From DASQDN01 sp035630195 (lineage in GTDB: Bacteria; Acidobacteriota; Terriglobia; Bryobacterales; Bryobacteraceae), in assembly GCA_035630195.1 (NCBI GenBank), contig DASQLD010000410.1, positions 1 through 9,481 on the forward strand: DNA of 9,481 nt. Direction: 5' to 3'. This document shows, piece after piece, positions 6,492-9,481 of the stretch. The position numbers and the translations under genes were made by a program. Numbering within the stretch: position 1 is the stretch's first letter; each line of letters starts with the position of its first letter. The notes beneath the pieces were generated by a model that saw nothing but the letters and a program-made list of their open reading frames with translations, had not been told where the DNA came from and did no database searches.

Positions 6492-7604
6492 ATGTTGCTC
6501 GTCGCAGAGCCCATCGTTGGTGAGGACGAGAAAGCTGTCCTTTCCGAGGTCGTTGATTGCGGCTGGATCACGATGGGCAATCGTGTTCGTGCCTTCGAGG
6601 TCGCGTTCGCCGAAGCGCATGACGTGCCGGACGCCGTCGCCGTGAGCTCCTGCACGGCGGCGCTTCACCTGCTTCTCGAAGGTCTCGGCGTCGGCCCTGG
6701 CGACGAGGTGCTCGTACCATCCCTGACCTTCGTGGCCACCGCCAACTGCGTCCTTTACACCGGCGCCACGCCGGTCTTCGTCGACGTCGAGAGCATCGAC
6801 TCGCCGCTTATGGCGCTTTCGGATGCCGCGGCCAAGTGCACCGCGAGGACCAAGGCCGTCATCGTCATGCATTACGCGGGATATCTCGTCGATCGCGATG
6901 CCTGGCGGGAGTTCGCGGACGCTCGAGGACTGCTGCTGCTCGAGGATGCGGCGCACACGGTCGGCGTGCCCGGAGCCGGCTCGCTCGGCGACGGTGCGGC
7001 GTTTAGCTTCTACGGGAACAAGAACATGACCACGGCCGAGGGCGGCATTGTGGTCGCGAGGAACCCGGAGGTTCTCGACCGGATCCGGCAGATGCGCGGT
7101 CACGGCATGACGAGCGGCACCTTGCAACGTCTCGCGAGCCGCGCGCCGAGCTATGACGTGACCATGCTCGGCTACAACTATCGTATGGATGAGTTCAGGG
7201 CAGCGATCGGCCTCGCCCAACTCAAGAAGCTGAAGTCCTGGAACGAGGGTCGCAAGGCTCTGACGCGGGTATACAGGCGAGCCCTGGAAACGTGTTGTCC
7301 ATCGGTCCACGTGCCGTTCGCGGCCCACGCCAGCTCATCACACCACATCATGCCGGTCATCCTCCCGCCCGACGTCGACCGGGGAACAGTCATGGCGAAG
7401 CTGCGCGATGCCGAGATTCAGACAACGATCCACTACCCGCCGGCTCACCGGCTTTCTTTCTATCGCGAGCGTTATCCCGCAGTACGGCTCGACATCACGG
7501 AGGACTTCGCCCGGCGAGAGCTGACCCTTCCGCTGCATCCGCGAATGGAGGAGTCGCACGTCGAGAAGGTCGCAAAGGCCCTACGGGACGCCCTGAAAGC
7601 TTAA
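6492..7604 (+). CDS. DegT/DnrJ/EryC1/StrS (ArnB-like) sugar aminotransferase
   Basis: This PLP enzyme should transfer an amino group, usually from glutamate, to a keto-sugar nucleotide. The 370 residues match family length. Motifs: SSCTAALHLLL (52-62) for phosphate binding, MHYAGY (126-131), EDAAH with PLP-ring Asp152 (151-155), FSFYGNKNMTTAEGG (171-185) with Schiff-base Lys177, and GYNYRMDEFRAAIGLAQL (227-244). The HYAG block, the MRGHGM segment and the YNYRM..FRAAI..AQL block look most like ArnB/PseC-type members, which aminate C4 of UDP- or NDP-keto sugars. The substrate is not fixed by this. The frame is open upstream to a GTG at 6207, but that extension is antisense-free shadow within the previous gene; ATG 6492 has a good SD. 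All catalytic residues look intact. A sugar transferase follows after 16 bases, suggesting the amino sugar or a relative is the initiating residue. Confidence 0.93.
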   Translation: MLLVAEPIVGEDEKAVLSEVVDCGWITMGNRVRAFEVAFAEAHDVPDAVAVSSCTAALHLLLEGLGVGPGDEVLVPSLTFVATANCVLYTGATPVFVDVESIDSPLMALSDAAAKCTARTKAVIVMHYAGYLVDRDAWREFADARGLLLLEDAAHTVGVPGAGSLGDGAAFSFYGNKNMTTAEGGIVVARNPEVLDRIRQMRGHGMTSGTLQRLASRAPSYDVTMLGYNYRMDEFRAAIGLAQLKKLKSWNEGRKALTRVYRRALETCCPSVHVPFAAHASSSHHIMPVILPPDVDRGTVMAKLRDAEIQTTIHYPPAHRLSFYRERYPAVRLDITEDFARRELTLPLHPRMEESHVEKVAKALRDALKA

Positions 7605-7607
7605 GGC

Positions 7608-7615
7608 GTGGGAGG
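7608..7615 (+). promoter_or_regulatory. Shine-Dalgarno of the sugar transferase gene
   Basis: GTGGGAGG lies 5 bases before ATG 7621. The surrounding 19 bases (7605-7623) are nearly the same as those at the nucleotidyltransferase start (5575-5593). Confidence 0.7.
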
Positions 7616-7620
7616 CTGCA

Positions 7621-8322
7621 ATGGCGCAGAGCCAGTTCACTGGTCCGGACTGCAACGCGAGCGAGATGAGTGAGTGGGCCGGCCGGCTGCTCGACATCAT
7701 GGTCGCGAGCATCGGACTCATCATCGCAAGTCCCGTCATCGCGCTGACGGCGCTGGCGTTATGGATCGAAGGCGGCCGGCCGATCTTCTTTGCGCAGCGT
7801 CGACTCGGGCGTTTTGGTCGGCCCTTTCAGATCTACAAATTCCGCAAATTCGATCCGGCCGCCAGCGGCAACGGCCCCCTCACCGTCAAGGACGACCCTC
7901 GATTGACCGGTGTTGGGCGGCTTATCGAGAAATGGAAGATCAACGAGCTGCCGCAGCTTTGGAACGTGATGCGCGGCGACATGTCGGTTGTCGGACCACG
8001 CCCGGAAACGGTCAACTTCGCCGATTGCTTCTCTCCGAATTATCTGGGCGTCTTAAACCATAAGCCGGGCATTTTCGGCCCCGCTCAGGTGCTGTTCCGC
8101 GACGAGGCGTCGCTTTACCCCGTCGGAGCAGACACGGACCGCTTTTATCGGGAAACCCTTTTTCCGCTCAAGGCGAGCATCGATCTGGCCTACTTTTCAC
8201 GGCGGACAGTTCTTTCCGATCTGACATGGATCCTACGCGGCGTGTTCGCGGTGGTCGCCTGGCGTTGCTCACAGGATTCCGTGTCGCAAATCATGAAGCT
8301 TCGCGAGGCTTTCGCCCGCTAA
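7621..8322 (+). CDS. Small bacterial sugar transferase (PglC-type phosphoglycosyl transferase)
   Basis: Family members move a sugar 1-phosphate from an NDP-sugar to undecaprenyl phosphate, the first step of repeat-unit assembly on the inner face of the membrane. The 233 residues hold a single hydrophobic N-terminal segment (about 23-48), as in monotopic PglC-like enzymes, and not the extra four-helix half of WcaJ/WbaP. Signature blocks: FFAQRRLGRFGRPFQIYKFR (56-75), DDPRLTGVGR (91-100), NELPQLWNVMRGDMSVVGPRPE (108-129). The usual catalytic pair is Asp-Glu in LDELPQ; here it is Asn108-Glu109. That loss may cost activity or mark a variant subfamily. The usual K-R at the start of the membrane segment is G-R. 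The substrate is unknown; the aminotransferase immediately upstream suggests an amino sugar. It is 18 bases from the next gene. Confidence 0.92.
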   Translation: MAQSQFTGPDCNASEMSEWAGRLLDIMVASIGLIIASPVIALTALALWIEGGRPIFFAQRRLGRFGRPFQIYKFRKFDPAASGNGPLTVKDDPRLTGVGRLIEKWKINELPQLWNVMRGDMSVVGPRPETVNFADCFSPNYLGVLNHKPGIFGPAQVLFRDEASLYPVGADTDRFYRETLFPLKASIDLAYFSRRTVLSDLTWILRGVFAVVAWRCSQDSVSQIMKLREAFAR

Positions 8323-8330
8323 GCGCAATT

Positions 8331-8337
8331 AAAGGAG
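8331..8337 (+). promoter_or_regulatory. Shine-Dalgarno of the terminal SDR gene
   Basis: AAAGGAG is 3 bases before ATG 8341 and 6 bases before the adjacent ATG 8344. The second ATG has the better spacing, so the protein may start one residue later. Confidence 0.7.
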
Positions 8338-8340
8338 CAT

Positions 8341-9417
8341 ATGATGCATGTCGTAGTAACCGGAGGCGCCGGCTATCTCGGGTCGGTCCTGTGCTTGAAC
8401 CTGCTCGAAGCTGGCCACACCGTCAGTGTCCTCGACCACCTCGCCTATGGAGGCGCATCGCTGCTGCCTCTTGCCGGTCGCCGCGGCTTCCAACTCGTCG
8501 TGGGAGATACGCGTGACAACGCGGCGGTGAGCCGCATCCTGGATGGCGCTGAAGCCGTCGTTCACCTCGCAGCCATCGTTGGCGATCCGGCTTGCGCACG
8601 CGACCCCGATATCGCCATCGCGGTGAACCGCGAAGCATCCTTGAAACTGATGGATGCCGCGCGGGATCGTGGGATCAAGCGTCTCATCTTCGCTTCGACC
8701 TGCAGCAATTACGGCCGCATGATCGACACGACCGTGCTCGCCGAGGAGAGCCACGAGCTCCGTCCCGTTTCGCTCTATGCAGAAACCAAGGTGGCGGTGG
8801 AGCAGCACCTGCTCTCGATGGATCCGGGTGAGATGTGCCCGGTCGTCTACCGATTCGCAACCCTCTACGGCCTGTCGCCGCGGATGCGCTTCGACCTCAC
8901 GGTCAACCAGTTCACCATGGAGATGCTGACCAGGAAGCAGCTGACCGTGTTCGGCGAGCAGTTCTGGCGGCCATATGTCCATGTGCGCGATGCCGCGCAG
9001 GCGATCCTCCTCGGCCTGCAAGCGCCCGCCGCAACCGTCCGGGGACAAGTCTTCAATATCGGCAGCACGGAGGAGAATTATCGCAAGCTCGACATCATCG
9101 AAATGGTTCAGAAGCAGCTCCGGTCCGAAGCGGCGATCAGCGTCGTTGCGGTCGCAGAGGACCCTCGCGACTATCGGGTGTCCTTCGCCAAAGTGCAACG
9201 CGTCCTCGGTTTCAACCCGCTCTACAGCGTGAGGGACGGCATCGAGGAAATCATGTTCGCGCTTGAGTACGGGATCGTGAACCCCGCAGCCGAAGCATCG
9301 TACAACGTTCCGGTCGCGGCGCCTCCTCCCAGTACGCGGAACACCCGGAAACACGCTCAGCCGCCGAGCCGCATCGACAACCGGCTGCCGGTCCTCGACG
9401 AGCGGCTGTCGCTCTGA
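8341..9417 (+). CDS. NAD-dependent epimerase/reductase, extended SDR family
   Basis: This is a sugar-nucleotide-modifying enzyme, likely an epimerase or ketoreductase acting with the neighbouring nucleotidyltransferase and aminotransferase. The 358 residues have the NAD motif G8-G-A-G11-Y-L-G14 and Asp32 after strand 2, which favours NAD(H) over NADP(H). Other blocks are HLAAIVGDPACA (75-86), FASTCSNYG (117-125), the catalytic pair Tyr146/Lys150 in SLYAETK, FATLYGLSPRMRFDLTVNQF (172-191), and FGEQFWRPYVHVRD (204-217). The last three blocks mark a subfamily frequent in surface-sugar clusters. The serine loop reads STCSNYG, lacking the Asp-Glu of STDEVYG, so a 4,6-dehydratase role is unlikely. 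About 40 residues past 318 form a Pro/Arg-rich tail of low complexity outside the normal fold. ATG 8344 is as likely a start as 8341. No terminator with a T-run follows. Confidence 0.9.
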   Translation: MMHVVVTGGAGYLGSVLCLNLLEAGHTVSVLDHLAYGGASLLPLAGRRGFQLVVGDTRDNAAVSRILDGAEAVVHLAAIVGDPACARDPDIAIAVNREASLKLMDAARDRGIKRLIFASTCSNYGRMIDTTVLAEESHELRPVSLYAETKVAVEQHLLSMDPGEMCPVVYRFATLYGLSPRMRFDLTVNQFTMEMLTRKQLTVFGEQFWRPYVHVRDAAQAILLGLQAPAATVRGQVFNIGSTEENYRKLDIIEMVQKQLRSEAAISVVAVAEDPRDYRVSFAKVQRVLGFNPLYSVRDGIEEIMFALEYGIVNPAAEASYNVPVAAPPPSTRNTRKHAQPPSRIDNRLPVLDERLSL

Positions 9418-9421
9418 GCTG

Positions 9422-9442
9422 CGCGCGTATCGCTCCCGCGCG
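9422..9442 (+). other. GC-rich hairpin after the SDR gene
   Basis: CGCGCG (9422-9427) pairs with CGCGCG (9437-9442) across a 9-base loop. No T-run follows, so Rho-independent termination is not supported; the operon may continue. The stem is alternating CG, which can arise by chance at this GC content. Confidence 0.3.
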
Positions 9443-9457
9443 TGGTCGGCAATTCGC

Positions 9458-9481
9458 ATGTTCGCGACGCTCCTGTCCCAA
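9458..9481 (+). CDS. Possible start of a further gene (cut by window edge)
   Basis: ATG 9458 opens MFATLLSQ and runs off the window. There is no good SD, and the frame is also open upstream without another clear start. Only eight codons are visible, so product and reality are unknown; it is noted because the operon shows no terminator before it. Confidence 0.15.

Noticed and set aside
5882..6655. 257-codon minus-strand frame across the nucleotidyltransferase and next gene start
   Set aside because: Codon-aligned shadow of the nucleotidyltransferase; no motif, and it overlaps two well-supported genes.
6462..7328. 288-codon minus-strand frame across the aminotransferase
   Set aside because: Codon-aligned antisense shadow of a gene with intact PLP motifs; Arg/His/Gly-rich translation with no recognisable domain.
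8329..9459. 376-codon open frame on the minus strand covering the whole SDR gene
   Set aside because: It is codon-aligned antisense to a clear SDR gene. In GC-rich genes the codons TTA, CTA and TCA are rare, so this antisense frame stays open by composition. Its translation shows no family motif.

Overview
The window is a polysaccharide-biosynthesis locus from a GC-rich Gram-negative bacterium. An alphaproteobacterium of the Hyphomicrobiales (Bradyrhizobium/Methylobacterium-like) is most likely. This rests on gene content: a DUF6894-type small protein, an IS5-family transposase tail of the kind common in those genomes, a UDP-glucuronate 4-epimerase like rhizobial LpsL, and an ExoP/GumC-type chain-length protein. 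The genus cannot be fixed from the sequence.

Layout from left to right: (1) 1-112 is the last 36 codons of an IS5-family transposase, with the probable IS right end just after it (to about 130). (2) About 113-573 is AT-richer than the rest (38-52% GC in 60-base lines counted by hand) and holds one small DUF6894-like gene (269-505). (3) 574-3007 is a two-gene, overlapping plus-strand unit: UDP-glucose 6-dehydrogenase and UDP-glucuronate 4-epimerase, giving UDP-GlcA and then UDP-GalA. (4) 3004-5118, minus strand, is a Wzz/GumC-like inner-membrane protein fused to a BY-kinase-type domain. It meets the epimerase tail to tail, and the two stop codons share bases. (5) 5119-5590 is a 472-base divergent intergenic region with a nested inverted repeat and no convincing gene. 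(6) 5591-9417 is a tightly spaced plus-strand operon: sugar-phosphate nucleotidyltransferase, ArnB-like DegT aminotransferase, small PglC-type sugar transferase, and an extended SDR epimerase/reductase. (7) The last 64 bases may hold the start of another gene.

Working model (inference): Ugd and the epimerase supply acidic sugar nucleotides. The nucleotidyltransferase, aminotransferase and SDR build or modify a second, probably amino-sugar, nucleotide. The sugar transferase places the first sugar phosphate on undecaprenyl phosphate, and the Wzz-like protein controls chain length or export. No glycosyltransferase, flippase or polymerase lies in the window, so the locus presumably continues beyond it.

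The most unusual points are altered catalytic residues. The BY-kinase domain lacks the Ser/Thr after the Walker A lysine, the Walker B Asp and a C-terminal tyrosine cluster. The sugar transferase has Asn where the family's catalytic Asp normally sits. No tRNA, rRNA or CRISPR array was seen.
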